Shown: positions 29,287-42,901, numbered from the stretch's first letter. The stretch: 64,000 nt of DNA from Mixta tenebrionis (GCF_006517625.1 NZ_VHQI01000013.1:1-64000); one strand, 5' to 3'. Translations and numbers: made by a program. Notes: generated from the sequence alone by a model not told the origin.

Positions 29287-30447
29287 TTAATCCTCGACCG
29301 CCGCCCGGAATGCCTGATCCAGATCGGCGATTAAATCTTCGTGATCTTCTATCCCAACCGATATGCGCAGCAGGGCGTCGGAGATACCGGCCTCCGCTCG
29401 CGCTTCCGCAGACATCCCGGCATGGGTCATGGTCGCGGTATGGGAAATTAAACTTTCTACGCCGCCCAGCGATTCCGCCAAGGTAAAGAGTTCCAGCGCC
29501 TTCAGGAAACGGCGCAGGCGCGCTTCATCGCCATCCAGCTCAAAACTTAGCATCGCGCCGAAACCGCGCTGTTGGCGCGCTGCGAGCTGGTGGCCAGGGT
29601 TTTCCGGCAGGGAAGGATGATACAGCTTTTTCACCAGCGGCTGCTGCTTCAGATAATCAATAATTGCCAGCGCGTTACGCTGTGCCGCCGCCATGCGCGG
29701 GCCTAACGTGCGCATACCGCGCAGCAGCAGGTAGCTGTCGAAGGCGGAGCCGGTTACGCCGATATTATTCGCCCACCAGGCCAGCTCCGTCGCTGTCCCG
29801 GCCTCTTTGGCAATCACCGCTCCTGCTACCACGTCAGAATGACCGTTGAGATATTTGGTGCAGGAGTGCAGCACCAGATCGGCGCCCAGCGCCAGCGGAT
29901 TCTGCAGCGCCGGGCTGAGAAAGGTGTTATCCACCACGCTCACCGCGCCGGCGGCGCGCGCGGCGGCGCAGATGGCGGCGATATCCACCACGCGCAGCAG
30001 AGGGTTGCTGGGGCTTTCCACCAGCACCAGCTTCGGCTTCTGCGCCAGCGCCGCCTGCAAAGCTTCAGCATCGCCCTGATCGACGAACTTCACGCGGTAT
30101 GCGCCGCGTTTGCTCTGGCTGTCAAACAGGCGATAGCTGCCGCCGTAGCAGTCGTGCGGCGCCACCAGCAGATCGCCGGGCTTCAGGAACAGCGTACAAA
30201 CCAGATGAATCGCCGACATGCCGGTATTAGTCATCACCGCCCCGGCGCCGCCCTCCAGCTCAGCCAGCGCCCGCTGCACCACATCGCGCGTCGGATTGCC
30301 CCGGCGCGAATAGTCATGGGCGCGCGGCTGGTTGTAATCAGTGAAGTTATAGGTGCTGGAAAGGTGGATCGGCGGGACAACGCAGCCATACTGTTCGTCA
30401 TCATTCAAACCGCTACGTACTGCGATAGTTGCCTGTTTGCGCGTCAT
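29287..30447 (-). CDS. metB: Cystathionine gamma-synthase MetB
   Basis: PLP enzyme joining O-succinylhomoserine and cysteine. The product is 386 aa, as in E. coli. The PLP lysine is in SCTKYLNGHSDVVAGA (about residue 198); other motifs are YSRRGNPTRDVVQ and the C-terminal SLGGVESLISHTATMTH. First gene of metBL, divergent from metJ across a run of met boxes. Confidence 0.98.
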   Translation of the reverse strand: MTRKQATIAVRSGLNDDEQYGCVVPPIHLSSTYNFTDYNQPRAHDYSRRGNPTRDVVQRALAELEGGAGAVMTNTGMSAIHLVCTLFLKPGDLLVAPHDCYGGSYRLFDSQSKRGAYRVKFVDQGDAEALQAALAQKPKLVLVESPSNPLLRVVDIAAICAAARAAGAVSVVDNTFLSPALQNPLALGADLVLHSCTKYLNGHSDVVAGAVIAKEAGTATELAWWANNIGVTGSAFDSYLLLRGMRTLGPRMAAAQRNALAIIDYLKQQPLVKKLYHPSLPENPGHQLAARQQRGFGAMLSFELDGDEARLRRFLKALELFTLAESLGGVESLISHTATMTHAGMSAEARAEAGISDALLRISVGIEDHEDLIADLDQAFRAAVED

Positions 30448-30506
30448 GGTGCTTACTGTTCCTGAAAGGGCCTGAAAGAAGGCTCACAGGATAACATCTC
30501 GCTTCT

Positions 30507-30554
30507 GGACGTCAATACATCTGGACATCTAAATGTCTTTGCGTATAGATTGAG
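30507..30554. promoter_or_regulatory. MetJ operator: tandem met boxes between metB and metJ
   Basis: Contiguous 8-mers GGACGTCA, ATACATCT, GGACATCT and AAATGTCT (30507-30538) each match AGACGTCT at 6 of 8 positions; a fifth (TTGCGTAT) matches at 4. The array sits in the divergent metB-metJ promoter region, where MetJ represses both transcripts. The rest of the 275-bp gap holds only the two promoters and the metJ leader. Confidence 0.88.
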
Positions 30555-30722
30555 CAAAGGCGCAATAACCGCTAAAATTGCGGGACATTGCCCTGCTGTA
30601 AAACGTCTTACCTCAACCGGCAAAGCGGCTGTTATATGCTGACTTTAATTAGTGAGACGTGGAAAGATCGGGCATAATTGGCTGATTTCCGGCACTTTCA
30701 CTTTTAATAATTAAGGTAACTC

Positions 30723-31040
30723 ATGGCTGAATGGAATGGCGAATATATCAGCCCTTATGCTGAGCATGGTAAGAAGAGCGAGCAGGTTAAAAAAATTACC
30801 GTGTCTATTCCGCTGAAAGTATTAAAAATCCTGACAGACGAGCGTACGCGCCGTCAGGTAAACAATCTGCGTCACGCCACCAACAGCGAACTGCTGTGCG
30901 AAGCATTTTTGCATGCTTTTACCGGGCAGCCGCTGCCGGACGACGTCGATCTGCGTAAAGAGCGCAGCGATGAAATCCCGGAAGAGGCGAAGAAAATTAT
31001 GCGTGAACTGGGGAAAGATCCCGATACCTGGGAATATTAA
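30723..31040 (+). CDS. metJ: Methionine repressor MetJ
   Basis: A 105-aa ribbon-helix-helix repressor using S-adenosylmethionine as corepressor. The beta-strand [18 protein letters not shown] contacts met boxes; [30 protein letters not shown] is the helical core. It is near-identical to E. coli MetJ. It is convergent with rpmE across a strong terminator. Confidence 0.98.
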   Translation: MAEWNGEYISPYAEHGKKSEQVKKITVSIPLKVLKILTDERTRRQVNNLRHATNSELLCEAFLHAFTGQPLPDDVDLRKERSDEIPEEAKKIMRELGKDPDTWEY

Positions 31041-31058
31041 TCCGTCGGTTGCGCCCAT

Positions 31059-31089
31059 AAAAAAACCCAGCCGAAGCTGGGTTTTTTCT
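31059..31089. terminator. Bidirectional terminator between metJ and rpmE
   Basis: AACCCAGC (31064-31071) and GCTGGGTT (31076-31083) form a stem capped by CGAA, with seven A before and six T after. It ends both converging transcripts. Confidence 0.9.
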
Positions 31090-31132
31090 TGCATCCGCTC
31101 CGCTGAAACCAGGGTAGCGTCTGCCGGGAAAC

Positions 31133-31345
31133 TTATTTGCTGCCCGGAATGCTGAAGCGTTTGTTGAAGCGCTCAACACGGCCGCCGGTATCAACAACAC
31201 GCTGTTTACCAGTGTAGAACGGGTGGCATTTACCGCACACGTCCAGGTTCAGATCGTGACCAACGGTAGAACGGGTTTTGATCACATTACCGCAAGAACA
31301 AGTTGCAGTAATTTCAACATAGTTAGGATGAATACCTTGTTTCAT
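31133..31345 (-). CDS. rpmE: 50S ribosomal protein L31 (zinc form)
   Basis: A 70-aa ribosomal protein that bridges the two subunits. The zinc-binding cysteines are all present: Cys16, Cys18, Cys37 and Cys40 (TCSCG and VCGKCH). It therefore belongs to the zinc-containing L31 type, not the zinc-free paralogue. It is divergent from priA, as in E. coli. Confidence 0.98.
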   Translation of the reverse strand: MKQGIHPNYVEITATCSCGNVIKTRSTVGHDLNLDVCGKCHPFYTGKQRVVDTGGRVERFNKRFSIPGSK

Positions 31346-31438
31346 GGGATAACCTCAGTAAAGGCCGTGTCGCTCTCCCGCGCCAGGAAAAACCTGCGCC
31401 GGCACCACACGTGGATTAAAGATTCTGGTGATTTTTGA

Positions 31439-33757
<2,319 letters not shown>

Positions 33758-33956
33758 GCGGCGTCCGGCGCGAAAGTTTGCGAGCTGGATCGAAAAACCT
33801 CGGATAAGTCACAATTTTTATGCAATTTGGGTAACGGCCCTCCGGACAATCTGTTAAAAATGTGATGACCGTCAGCTTTAGCCGCAACAAGCGCAGCCTG
33901 ACGAAACATAACGGACAGCAAGTCAGATCGGCGCAGCCGATGCGAGGAGAAAAGCG

Positions 33957-34982
33957 TTGGAGCAGAACCAGGCGTCGACGGCAGCGACGATGAAAGATGT
34001 GGCTGAACGGGCGGGAGTCTCAACCGCCACCGTGTCGCGCGCGCTGATGAATCCTGAGAAGGTTTCGGCGGTAACCCGTCAGAAAGTCGAACAGGCGGTA
34101 ATTGAGGTAGGCTATTCCCCCCATGCGCTGGCGCGCAACGCCAGGCGCAGCGAATCGCGCACTATTCTGGTTATTGTGCCCGATATCTGCGATCCCTTTT
34201 TCAGCGAAATTATACGTGGCGTGGAGGTCACCGCCGCGGCGGAAGGCTATCTGGTGCTGATCGGCGACTGCGCGCACCAAAACCAGCAGGAAAAAACCTT
34301 TCTCAGCCTGATGCTGACGCGCCAAATCGACGGCATGGTGCTGTTAGGCTCGCAGGTGCCTTTCGATACCGGCGTAGAGGAGCAGCGCAACCTGCCGCCG
34401 ATGGTAATGGCGAACGAGTTCGCGCCGGACCTGGAGCTGCCGACGGTGCATATCGATAATCTGACGGCGGCTTTCGAAGCGGTCAATCATCTGTGGCAGC
34501 TTGGCCACCGCCGTATCGCCTGCATCGCCGGGCCGGAAGAGATGCCGCTCAGCCACTATCGCCTGCAGGGCTATATCCAGGCGCTGCGCCGTCACGGCCA
34601 GGATGTCGAGCCGCGCTATATCGTGCGCGGCGACTTTACCTTCGAGGCGGGGGCCGCCGCCTTTAAACGGTTGATGGCGCAGCCTCAGCCGCCGGAAGCG
34701 CTGTTTTGTCACAACGACATTATGGCGCTGGGCGCGATGTCGCAGGCGAAAAGCATGGGCCTGCGCATTCCGCGCGACATCTCCCTGATTGGGTTTGACG
34801 ATATCGAACTATCCCGCTACAGCGATCCGCCGCTCACCACCGTCGCGCAGCCGCGTTTTGCACTGGGACGCGAAGCGATGCTGCTGCTGCTGGAGCAGCT
34901 GCAGGGTAAGATGGTACGCAACGGCTCGCGGCTGCTGGAGTTTGAGCTGAAGCTGCGCGGAAGCACGATACACGCCAGTTAA
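33957..34982 (+). CDS. cytR: LacI-family nucleoside regulator CytR
   Basis: Represses nucleoside uptake and catabolism genes together with CRP; cytidine is the inducer. It is 341 aa, starting at a TTG (33957) with GAGGAGA 8 bp upstream; no in-frame ATG precedes the HTH within a sensible distance. The HTH TMKDVAERAGVSTATVSRAL and the core VPDICDPFFSEIIRG, LIGDCAHQNQQEKTF and IAGPEEMPLSHYRLQGY match E. coli CytR. It lies between priA and ftsN, as in E. coli. Confidence 0.96.
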   Translation: MEQNQASTAATMKDVAERAGVSTATVSRALMNPEKVSAVTRQKVEQAVIEVGYSPHALARNARRSESRTILVIVPDICDPFFSEIIRGVEVTAAAEGYLVLIGDCAHQNQQEKTFLSLMLTRQIDGMVLLGSQVPFDTGVEEQRNLPPMVMANEFAPDLELPTVHIDNLTAAFEAVNHLWQLGHRRIACIAGPEEMPLSHYRLQGYIQALRRHGQDVEPRYIVRGDFTFEAGAAAFKRLMAQPQPPEALFCHNDIMALGAMSQAKSMGLRIPRDISLIGFDDIELSRYSDPPLTTVAQPRFALGREAMLLLLEQLQGKMVRNGSRLLEFELKLRGSTIHAS

Positions 34983-35157
34983 ACCGCCGCGTGCCGCCGT
35001 TCAGGCAGTTTCAGCAAATTCTTAAACGACTCACTGCTGGTCAAACTTCCAGCCCTTGAGTAACATGGCGGGCTGACAGCCGGATAGCTGCGGCGCGCCC
35101 GTTTCAGCGCCCGCTCGTCCGGCAGGCATTTTCTTCTTTGAATTAGCGGAACGATTA

Positions 35158-36033
35158 GTGGCACAAAAAGATTACGTAGGCCGCGGGCGTTCGACAGGGA
35201 CGCGTCGCAAGAAAGGCAACAGCCGCAGCAAAAAGCGTAACGGCAGCGCCGGTATTTCTAAGGTGATGATCGGGCTGGCGGTTGCCGTACTGGTGACTTT
35301 CGTTGGCGGGCTGTGGTTTATCGCCCATCATAAAAAAGAAGAAACGCCGGTGATACCCGATCATAAAGCGACCGGCAACGGGCTGCCGCCTAAACCTGAA
35401 GAGCGCTGGCGCTATATTAAAGAGCTGGAAAATCGGCAGGTTACCGTGCCGGCGCCGAAAGAGCCCTCCGCAGGCGGCGAAATTAAATCGCAAACGCAGC
35501 TTACCGACGAGCAGCGTCAGCTGCTGGAACAGATGCAGGCGGATATGCGCCAGGAGCCGACCCAGCTGAACGAAGTGCCGTGGAACGAACAGACGCCGAT
35601 ACAGCGCCAGCAAACGCTACAGCGTCAACAGCAGCAACAGTTGCAGCAGCAACGCGCGCAACAGCAACAGGCGCAGCAACAGCGCGCCCAGCAGCAACAC
35701 AGCCAGCCGGCGCAGCCGCGTACGCCGGCTGCCGCCCCGAAACCGCAGGAAAGCAGCCGCGCCAAACCGCAGGAAGCCGCTAAGGCCAGGGTGGAAAAAG
35801 AGAAATCCCAGCGCTGGATGGTGCAGTGCGGCTCTTTTAAAGGCAGCGAACAGGCGGAGTCGGTACGCGCCCAGCTGGCCTTCGAAGGTTTTGAAAGCCG
35901 CATTACCACCGGCGGCGGCTGGAATCGCGTCGTGATCGGCCCTTATAACAGCCGCGCCAGCGTCGATAATACCCTGAAGCGCCTGCGCAGCGCCGGCCAC
36001 TCCAGCTGTATTCCTCTTGCTCTTGGGGGTTGA
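35158..36033 (+). CDS. ftsN: Essential cell-division protein FtsN
   Basis: Bitopic divisome protein that triggers septal peptidoglycan synthesis. It is 291 aa from a GTG start (35158). A short basic cytoplasmic tail is followed by one membrane helix (about residues 37-57, MIGLAVAVLVTFVGGLWFI), the essential periplasmic segment LPPKPEERWRYIKELENRQ, a Gln-rich linker (about 140-185) and a C-terminal SPOR domain with the two cysteines (MVQCGSF and SSCIPL) that form a disulfide in E. coli. It is shorter than E. coli FtsN (319), mainly in the linker. Confidence 0.96.
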   Translation: MAQKDYVGRGRSTGTRRKKGNSRSKKRNGSAGISKVMIGLAVAVLVTFVGGLWFIAHHKKEETPVIPDHKATGNGLPPKPEERWRYIKELENRQVTVPAPKEPSAGGEIKSQTQLTDEQRQLLEQMQADMRQEPTQLNEVPWNEQTPIQRQQTLQRQQQQQLQQQRAQQQQAQQQRAQQQHSQPAQPRTPAAAPKPQESSRAKPQEAAKARVEKEKSQRWMVQCGSFKGSEQAESVRAQLAFEGFESRITTGGGWNRVVIGPYNSRASVDNTLKRLRSAGHSSCIPLALGG

Positions 36034-36068
36034 AACCCTCTAAAGCTGCCCCATATCTTGTTGCATTA

Positions 36069-36101
36069 TGCTCCGCGCCACGCAGCGCGGAGCCTTTTTT
36101 C
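36069..36101 (+). terminator. Intrinsic terminator between ftsN and hslV
   Basis: GCTCCGCGC (36070-36078) and GCGCGGAGC (36085-36093) form a perfect 9-bp stem with a CACGCA loop, followed by C and six T. It lies 23 bp before the hslV start, so the hslV transcript must either read through or start very close by. Confidence 0.85.
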
Positions 36102-36123
36102 CACTGTAACAAGGGGTCTGCCC

Positions 36124-36654
36124 GTGACAACGATAGTAAGTGTACGACGCAACGGCCAGGTAGTGATTGGCGGTGATGGCCAGGCTACGCTCGGCAATAC
36201 CGTAATGAAAGGCAACGTCAAGAAAGTGCGCCGTCTTTACAACGACAAGGTGATTGCGGGCTTTGCCGGCGGCACAGCGGATGCTTTCACTCTGTTTGAA
36301 CTTTTCGAGCGCAAGCTGGAGATGCATCAGGGCCATCTGGTGAAAGCGGCGGTGGAACTGGCTAAAGACTGGCGTACCGACCGTATGCTGCGCAAGCTTG
36401 AAGCGCTGCTGGCGGTAGCGGATGAAAACGCCTCCCTGATTATTACCGGCAATGGCGATGTGATTCAGCCTGAAAACGATCTGATCGCTATCGGCTCCGG
36501 CGGCCCCTATGCGCAGGCCGCTGCCCGCGCGCTGCTGGAAAATACCGAGCTCAGCGCCCGCGACATTGCTGAAAAATCCCTGGGTATTGCAGGTGACATC
36601 TGCATCTACACCAACCACAATCTGACTATTGAAGAATTAGCCTCCAAAGCGTAA
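36124..36654 (+). CDS. hslV: HslV, proteolytic subunit of the HslUV protease
   Basis: A 176-aa threonine protease. The GTG at 36124 gives [11 protein letters not shown], in which the Thr after the initiator Met is the catalytic nucleophile; the longer open frame upstream runs through the ftsN terminator and is not used. [16 protein letters not shown] and [16 protein letters not shown] are diagnostic. It is 11 bp upstream of hslU, forming hslVU, a heat-shock operon in E. coli. Confidence 0.97.
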   Translation: MTTIVSVRRNGQVVIGGDGQATLGNTVMKGNVKKVRRLYNDKVIAGFAGGTADAFTLFELFERKLEMHQGHLVKAAVELAKDWRTDRMLRKLEALLAVADENASLIITGNGDVIQPENDLIAIGSGGPYAQAAARALLENTELSARDIAEKSLGIAGDICIYTNHNLTIEELASKA

Positions 36655-36665
36655 GGATCGAAATT

Positions 36666-37997
36666 ATGTCTGAAATGACTCCGCGCGAGATTGTCAGCGA
36701 ACTGAACAGATTTATCATCGGCCAGGATGGCGCCAAGCGTGCTGTGGCGATCGCCCTGCGCAACCGCTGGCGTCGTATGCAGCTGGATGAAGATCTGCGC
36801 CATGAGGTTACGCCGAAAAATATCCTGATGATTGGCCCTACCGGCGTCGGTAAAACCGAAATTGCCCGCCGCCTGGCCAAGCTGGCGAACGCCCCTTTTA
36901 TCAAAGTCGAAGCGACCAAATTCACCGAAGTCGGCTACGTAGGTAAAGAAGTGGATTCCATCATCCGCGATCTGACCGATGCGGCAATGAAAATGGTGCG
37001 TATGCAGGCGATTGAGAAAAATCGCTATCGCGCTGAAGAGATGGCCGAAGAGCGCATTCTCGACGCGCTGATCCCGCCGGCAAAAAACAACTGGGGCCAG
37101 CCGGAGCAGAGCGCCGAGCCCTCCGCGGCGCGCCAGTCGTTCCGTAAAAAGCTGCGCGAAGGCCAGCTGGACGATAAAGAAATTGAAATCAACCTGGCCG
37201 CCGCGCCGATGGGCGTAGAAATCATGGCGCCTCCGGGCATGGAAGAGATGACCAGCCAGCTGCAGTCTATGTTTCAGAACCTGGGCGGGCAGAAACAGAA
37301 GCCGCGTAAGCTGAAGATTAAAGATGCGATGAAGCTGCTGATCGAAGAAGAGGCGGCGAAGCTGGTCAATCCGGAAGAGCTGAAGCAGGAAGCGATTGAC
37401 GCCGTTGAACAGCACGGCATCGTATTTATCGATGAGATCGATAAAATCTGTAAGCGCGGCGAAACCTCCGGCCCGGACGTATCACGCGAAGGCGTACAGC
37501 GCGATCTGCTGCCGCTGGTGGAAGGCTGTACCGTCTCTACCAAGCACGGAATGGTGAAAACCGACCATATTCTGTTTATCGCCTCCGGCGCCTTCCAGGT
37601 GGCCAGCCCGTCCGATCTGATCCCGGAACTGCAGGGCCGTCTGCCGATCCGCGTCGAGCTGCAGGCGCTGACGGTAAATGATTTCGAGCGCATTCTGACC
37701 GAACCGAGCGCTTCGGTTACCGTTCAGTACCGGGCGCTGATGGCGACCGAGGGCGTGAGCATCAGCTTTACCGATGACGGTATCCGCCGCATCGCCGAAG
37801 CCGCCTGGCAGGTCAACGAAACTACGGAAAATATCGGCGCGCGTCGCCTGCATACGGTGCTGGAGCGCCTGATGGAGGATATCTCCTATGACGCCAGCGA
37901 TCGCAACGGCGAAAGCATCACTATCGACGCCGACTACGTTTCCCAGCATCTGGATCAGCTGGTCGCCGACGAAGACCTGAGCCGCTTTATTTTGTAA
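36666..37997 (+). CDS. hslU: HslU, ATPase subunit of the HslUV protease
   Basis: AAA+ unfoldase, 443 aa as in E. coli. Walker A GPTGVGKT is at residues 57-64; the pore-loop motif is GYVGKEVDS; Walker B is [14 protein letters not shown], after an inserted I-domain; the C-terminal DEDLSRFIL docks into HslV. Ends at a strong terminator. Confidence 0.98.
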   Translation: MSEMTPREIVSELNRFIIGQDGAKRAVAIALRNRWRRMQLDEDLRHEVTPKNILMIGPTGVGKTEIARRLAKLANAPFIKVEATKFTEVGYVGKEVDSIIRDLTDAAMKMVRMQAIEKNRYRAEEMAEERILDALIPPAKNNWGQPEQSAEPSAARQSFRKKLREGQLDDKEIEINLAAAPMGVEIMAPPGMEEMTSQLQSMFQNLGGQKQKPRKLKIKDAMKLLIEEEAAKLVNPEELKQEAIDAVEQHGIVFIDEIDKICKRGETSGPDVSREGVQRDLLPLVEGCTVSTKHGMVKTDHILFIASGAFQVASPSDLIPELQGRLPIRVELQALTVNDFERILTEPSASVTVQYRALMATEGVSISFTDDGIRRIAEAAWQVNETTENIGARRLHTVLERLMEDISYDASDRNGESITIDADYVSQHLDQLVADEDLSRFIL

Positions 37998-38015
37998 GCG
38001 ACATCACTACTGCGT

Positions 38016-38042
38016 TAAAGGAGGCTACGGCCTCCTTTTTTG
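38016..38042 (+). terminator. Intrinsic terminator after hslU
   Basis: GGAGGC (38020-38025), loop TACG, GCCTCC (38030-38035), then six T. Preceding A residues can extend the stem. Confidence 0.85.
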
Positions 38043-38154
38043 TTGCTTTCTTCTCCCTTAACTCCGGCAACTTGACGAAGATTAAAGCGGTAGATAGCGC
38101 AGCGCCTTAGAATGCGCCTACTCCTTTTTAATTACACCCGCTGCGGGCAGGCTT

Positions 38155-39078
38155 ATGGAACAGATTCAACGGATAACTTCCTTTCAATTCCGGGGCTGGC
38201 TGGAAAGCCTGCGCCCGCGTACGCTGCCGCTGGCATTCGCCTCGATCCTGACCGGTTCCGCGCTGGCGTGGTGGCAACATCATTTCAGCCTGACCATCGC
38301 CCTGCTTTGCTTCCTTACCAGCGGTCTGCTGCAGGTGCTTTCCAACCTGGCTAACGACTACGGCGATGCGCTGAAAGGCAGCGACGGCAGCGAGCGGCTT
38401 GGCCCGCTGCGCGGCATTCAGAAAGGGATCATTACGCTGCCGCAGCTGCGCAGAGGCATGATGCTGGTAGCCAGTCTGGCGCTGATCTGCGGCATCATGC
38501 TGATTAGTCAGGCCTGTCATACGCTGGGCGACGTGTTGAGCTTTCTGCTGCTGGGCGCGCTGGCCGTGGTTGCGGCTATTGCCTATACCGTGGGCAAAAA
38601 ACCTTACGGCTACCTGGGGCTGGGCGATCTGTCCGTTTTAATCTTCTTTGGCTGGCTGGGCGTAGGCGGCAGCTTCTATCTGCAAAGCCACAACCTGCCG
38701 CCGCTGGTTCTGCTGCCGGCCACCGCCTGCGGCCTGCTGGCGGCGGCGGTGCTGAACATTAACAATCTGCGCGATATAGAAACGGATCGTCAGTGCGGGA
38801 AAATGACGCTGGCGGTACGGCTCGGCGCAGACCATGCGCGACGCTATCATGCGCTGCTGCTGGGCGGCGCGCTGCTGTGCTTCGCCGTTTTCGCCTGGTC
38901 CGGCCAGCAGGGCTGGGGACGCTGGCTGTTTTTGCTGGTCGTTCCGCTGCTGTGGCAACAGGGCCGCTATATCCTGCAGCAAAAGTCGCCCCAGGCGATG
39001 CGCCCGATGCTGGAGAAAACGGTAAAGGCGGCGCTTTTGACCAATATTCTGTTTGCGGTGGGCGTACTGCTCAGCTGA
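38155..39078 (+). CDS. menA: 1,4-dihydroxy-2-naphthoate octaprenyltransferase MenA
   Basis: An integral membrane prenyltransferase of menaquinone synthesis, 307 aa (E. coli 308). The first Asp-rich motif is NLANDYGDALKGSDGSE (about residues 64-80), the second NINNLRDIETDRQCGK (about 200-215). About eight or nine membrane helices fill the rest. It lies between hslU and rraA, as in E. coli. Confidence 0.97.
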   Translation: MEQIQRITSFQFRGWLESLRPRTLPLAFASILTGSALAWWQHHFSLTIALLCFLTSGLLQVLSNLANDYGDALKGSDGSERLGPLRGIQKGIITLPQLRRGMMLVASLALICGIMLISQACHTLGDVLSFLLLGALAVVAAIAYTVGKKPYGYLGLGDLSVLIFFGWLGVGGSFYLQSHNLPPLVLLPATACGLLAAAVLNINNLRDIETDRQCGKMTLAVRLGADHARRYHALLLGGALLCFAVFAWSGQQGWGRWLFLLVVPLLWQQGRYILQQKSPQAMRPMLEKTVKAALLTNILFAVGVLLS

Positions 39079-39185
39079 TCGCCGGATTGCTGATATAACG
39101 CAATTTTTGCGCGGTTGATGATTTTGCCAACAACTCAGATAAAGCGATATACTTACCGCTCCTGTGGCAAACAGACGAAAATCCT

Positions 39186-39671
39186 ATGAAATATGATACT
39201 TCCGAACTCTGCGACATCTATCACGAAGAAGTTAACGTGGTAGAACCACTCTTCTCCAACTTTGGGGGTCGCACCTCGTTTGGCGGCCAAATTACGACCG
39301 TAAAATGTTTCGAGGACAACGGCCTGTTATACGACCTGCTGGAAGAAAACGGCCGGGGACGTGTGCTGCTGGTCGATGGCGGCGGCTCGGTACGACGCGC
39401 GCTGGTTGATGCGGCGCTGGCGCAGCTGGCGGTGCAAAATGAATGGGAAGGCATCGTCGTCTATGGTTCCGTGCGCCAGGTAGACGATCTGGAAGAGCTG
39501 GATATCGGCATTCAGGCTATTGCCGCTATTCCGGCGGGCGCGGCGGGCGAAGGCATCGGCGAAAGCGATGTGCGGGTTAACTTCGGCGGCGTCACCTTCT
39601 TTTCCGGCGATCACCTTTACGCGGACAACACCGGCATCATCCTGTCAGAAGATCCGCTGGATATCGAATAA
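39186..39671 (+). CDS. rraA: Regulator of ribonuclease activity A (RraA)
   Basis: A 161-aa trimeric protein that binds RNase E and inhibits its activity. It is nearly the same length as E. coli RraA. The conserved [38 protein letters not shown] and [20 protein letters not shown] are present. It is convergent with zapB across two hairpins. Confidence 0.97.
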   Translation: MKYDTSELCDIYHEEVNVVEPLFSNFGGRTSFGGQITTVKCFEDNGLLYDLLEENGRGRVLLVDGGGSVRRALVDAALAQLAVQNEWEGIVVYGSVRQVDDLEELDIGIQAIAAIPAGAAGEGIGESDVRVNFGGVTFFSGDHLYADNTGIILSEDPLDIE

Positions 39672-39712
39672 CATCGCGCCGCGCCAAACGCGGCGGATGA
39701 CCAATAAAGGAT

Positions 39713-39735
39713 CACCACCTCCACAGGAGGTGGTT
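39713..39735 (+). other. Hairpin containing a Shine-Dalgarno-like arm after rraA
   Basis: ACCACCTCC (39714-39722), loop ACA and GGAGGTGGT (39726-39734) form a perfect 9-bp stem. One arm resembles a strong ribosome-binding site and the other an anti-Shine-Dalgarno sequence. It is followed by TTAAAA, not a T-run, and then by a true terminator. Role unknown; it may protect the rraA 3' end. Confidence 0.6.
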
Positions 39736-39750
39736 TAAAATTGATAACGA

Positions 39751-39780
39751 AAACGGGTGCCTGAAGGCACCCGTTTTTTA
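39751..39780. terminator. Terminator between rraA and zapB
   Basis: AAACGGGTGCC (39751-39761) and GGCACCCGTTT (39766-39776) form an 11-bp stem with a TGAA loop and a T-run. Leading A residues make it usable from the zapB side as well. Confidence 0.9.
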
Positions 39781-39809
39781 TGGTTGATGAAAGCAGCATC
39801 CCCGAAGGA

Positions 39810-40049
39810 TTACACCTCTTCCATCTTACCTAACAAAGCCCGCAGGCGTTCCTGCCACTGCACCTGTTCTTCTTTCAGCTGCTGATTTTCACGCACCAGC
39901 GCTTCGCTGTTGCCTGAGGCCTGCTGCACTTCATTCCTCAGCGTATTGTTCTGCTCTTTCAGCTCTTCAATTTCCATCTGCAGCAGGGTGATGGTATCAA
40001 TCGCCTGCTGGACTTTCGCTTCCAGTTTCTCGAATACTTCAAATGACAT
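39810..40049 (-). CDS. zapB: Cell-division coiled-coil protein ZapB
   Basis: A 79-aa protein, almost entirely coiled coil, that links the Z-ring through Zap[21 protein letters not shown] and the C-terminal [15 protein letters not shown] match E. coli ZapB, which has two more residues at the N-terminus. Convergent with rraA. Confidence 0.96.
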   Translation of the reverse strand: MSFEVFEKLEAKVQQAIDTITLLQMEIEELKEQNNTLRNEVQQASGNSEALVRENQQLKEEQVQWQERLRALLGKMEEV

Positions 40050-40498
40050 TCTATGACTTCTCCTAATCGCAAGGCGTTGATGATGCCAGCCGCAGACGAC
40101 GAGACATCACAAAACTCCGTTGAAAATGCTGATATACCGATTGTAAGTAGGCGCACAGCCCAAGTCCAGCGGCGAACCGTTGTGAAGCGCAGTATGTAAC
40201 AATTTTCAGCTTATGCCGAGCGCTTAAACGCTATCTGAACGCGAATCTCAGATTATTTGCGCGTTGTTAAATAAAATGCGCACTGCGCAGCGCGCGCGAC
40301 CGCTAAAAGAACCTTTACAGAAGGGTAAAAGACGCGAAAACGCGCATTTTTTTGATGGAGTACACAGAATTCAATTTCGCTATTTCTCGTTTATGAGCGT
40401 TAACGATAAATTCACACCAGCCATACATTTGTTTGGGTGGTTCAATGGAATGAAAACAACGATTGATAAAATTTAACCTCGCCTTCAGGAATTTCATT
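40050..40498. other. zapB-glpF divergent control region
   Basis: A 449-bp gap with no gene. It carries the zapB promoter on the left and the glpF promoter and operators on the right. At 40390-40411, TTTATGAGCG followed by TTAACGATAAAT forms a near-palindrome centred on GCGTTAACG that resembles a GlpR operator. GGAATT before glpF is its ribosome site. Promoter hexamers were not resolved. Confidence 0.5.
40390..40411 (+). promoter_or_regulatory. Candidate GlpR operator upstream of glpFKX
   Basis: The stretch reads TTTATGAGCG then TTAACGATAAAT, with dyad symmetry around CGTTAACG. GlpR sites in E. coli have a TTCG-N4-CGAA-like core, so the match is partial. Position before glpF supports the role; a direct match score was not computed. 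Confidence 0.35.
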
Positions 40499-41356
40499 AT
40501 GAGTCAGACAGCAACGAGCACACTTAAGGGCCAGTGCATTGCCGAATTCCTCGGAACCGGCATGATCATCTTCTTCGGCGCTGGCTGTGTTGCCGCGATG
40601 AAGCTGGCCGGCGCCGCTTTTGGCCAGTGGGAAATCTGTATTATCTGGGGCCTCGCGGTCTCAATGGCGGTCTATATGACGGCGGGCGTATCCGGCGCGC
40701 ATCTTAACCCGGCGGTTACCCTCGCCCTTTGCCTGTTCGCCAATTTTGAAGGGCGCAAAGTCATCCCTTATATTATCGCCCAGGTAGCCGGCGCTTTTAG
40801 CGCCGCGGCGTTGGTTTACGGCCTCTACTATAATCTGTTCGTTGATTATGAAAGCGCTCATCAGATGGTGCGCGGCACGGCTGAAAGCCTGGACCTGGCG
40901 GGGGTTTTCTCTACCTATCCCAACCCGCATATTAGCGTAGGTCAGGCGTTTTTAGTGGAGCTGGTAATTACCGCCGTTCTGATGTCGGTAATCATGGCCC
41001 TGACCGACGACGGCAACGGCGTACCGCGCGGCCCGCTGGCGCCGCTGCTGATCGGCCTGCTGGTCGCTATTATCGGCGGCGCAATGGGGCCGCTTACCGG
41101 TTTCGCGCTCAATCCCGCGCGTGATTTCGGCCCGAAAATTTTCGCCTGGCTGGCAGGCTGGGGCAATGTCGCCTTTACCGGCGGACGCGATATTCCCTAT
41201 TTTCTGGTGCCGATTTTCGGCCCGCTGGCAGGCGCCTGTCTGGGCGCGTGGGGCTATCGTTCGCTGATCTGTCGTCATCTGCCGTGCAACCTTAACGTCA
41301 CGCAGAAAAGCGACGCCAGTAAGCCTGTTACCCGTGCTGAACAACCTAAAGCGTAA
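40499..41356 (+). CDS. glpF: Glycerol facilitator GlpF
   Basis: An aquaglyceroporin, 285 aa from the ATG at 40499 (MSQTATSTLKGQ), chosen over an upstream in-frame ATG because AGGAA precedes it and homology begins here. Two half-helix NPA motifs (GAHLNPAVT and GFALNPARDFGP) and six membrane helices define the family. It brings glycerol in by facilitated diffusion. First gene of glpFKX. Confidence 0.97.
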   Translation: MSQTATSTLKGQCIAEFLGTGMIIFFGAGCVAAMKLAGAAFGQWEICIIWGLAVSMAVYMTAGVSGAHLNPAVTLALCLFANFEGRKVIPYIIAQVAGAFSAAALVYGLYYNLFVDYESAHQMVRGTAESLDLAGVFSTYPNPHISVGQAFLVELVITAVLMSVIMALTDDGNGVPRGPLAPLLIGLLVAIIGGAMGPLTGFALNPARDFGPKIFAWLAGWGNVAFTGGRDIPYFLVPIFGPLAGACLGAWGYRSLICRHLPCNLNVTQKSDASKPVTRAEQPKA

Positions 41357-41389
41357 CCCTGTTCAACTTTTGCTCATCAGGAAATCATT

Positions 41390-42901
<1,512 letters not shown>

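Noticed and set aside
35620-35705. Short repeats in ftsN, considered as a CRISPR or satellite array.
   Set aside because: They are in-frame Gln codons of a coding linker, with no spacer structure.
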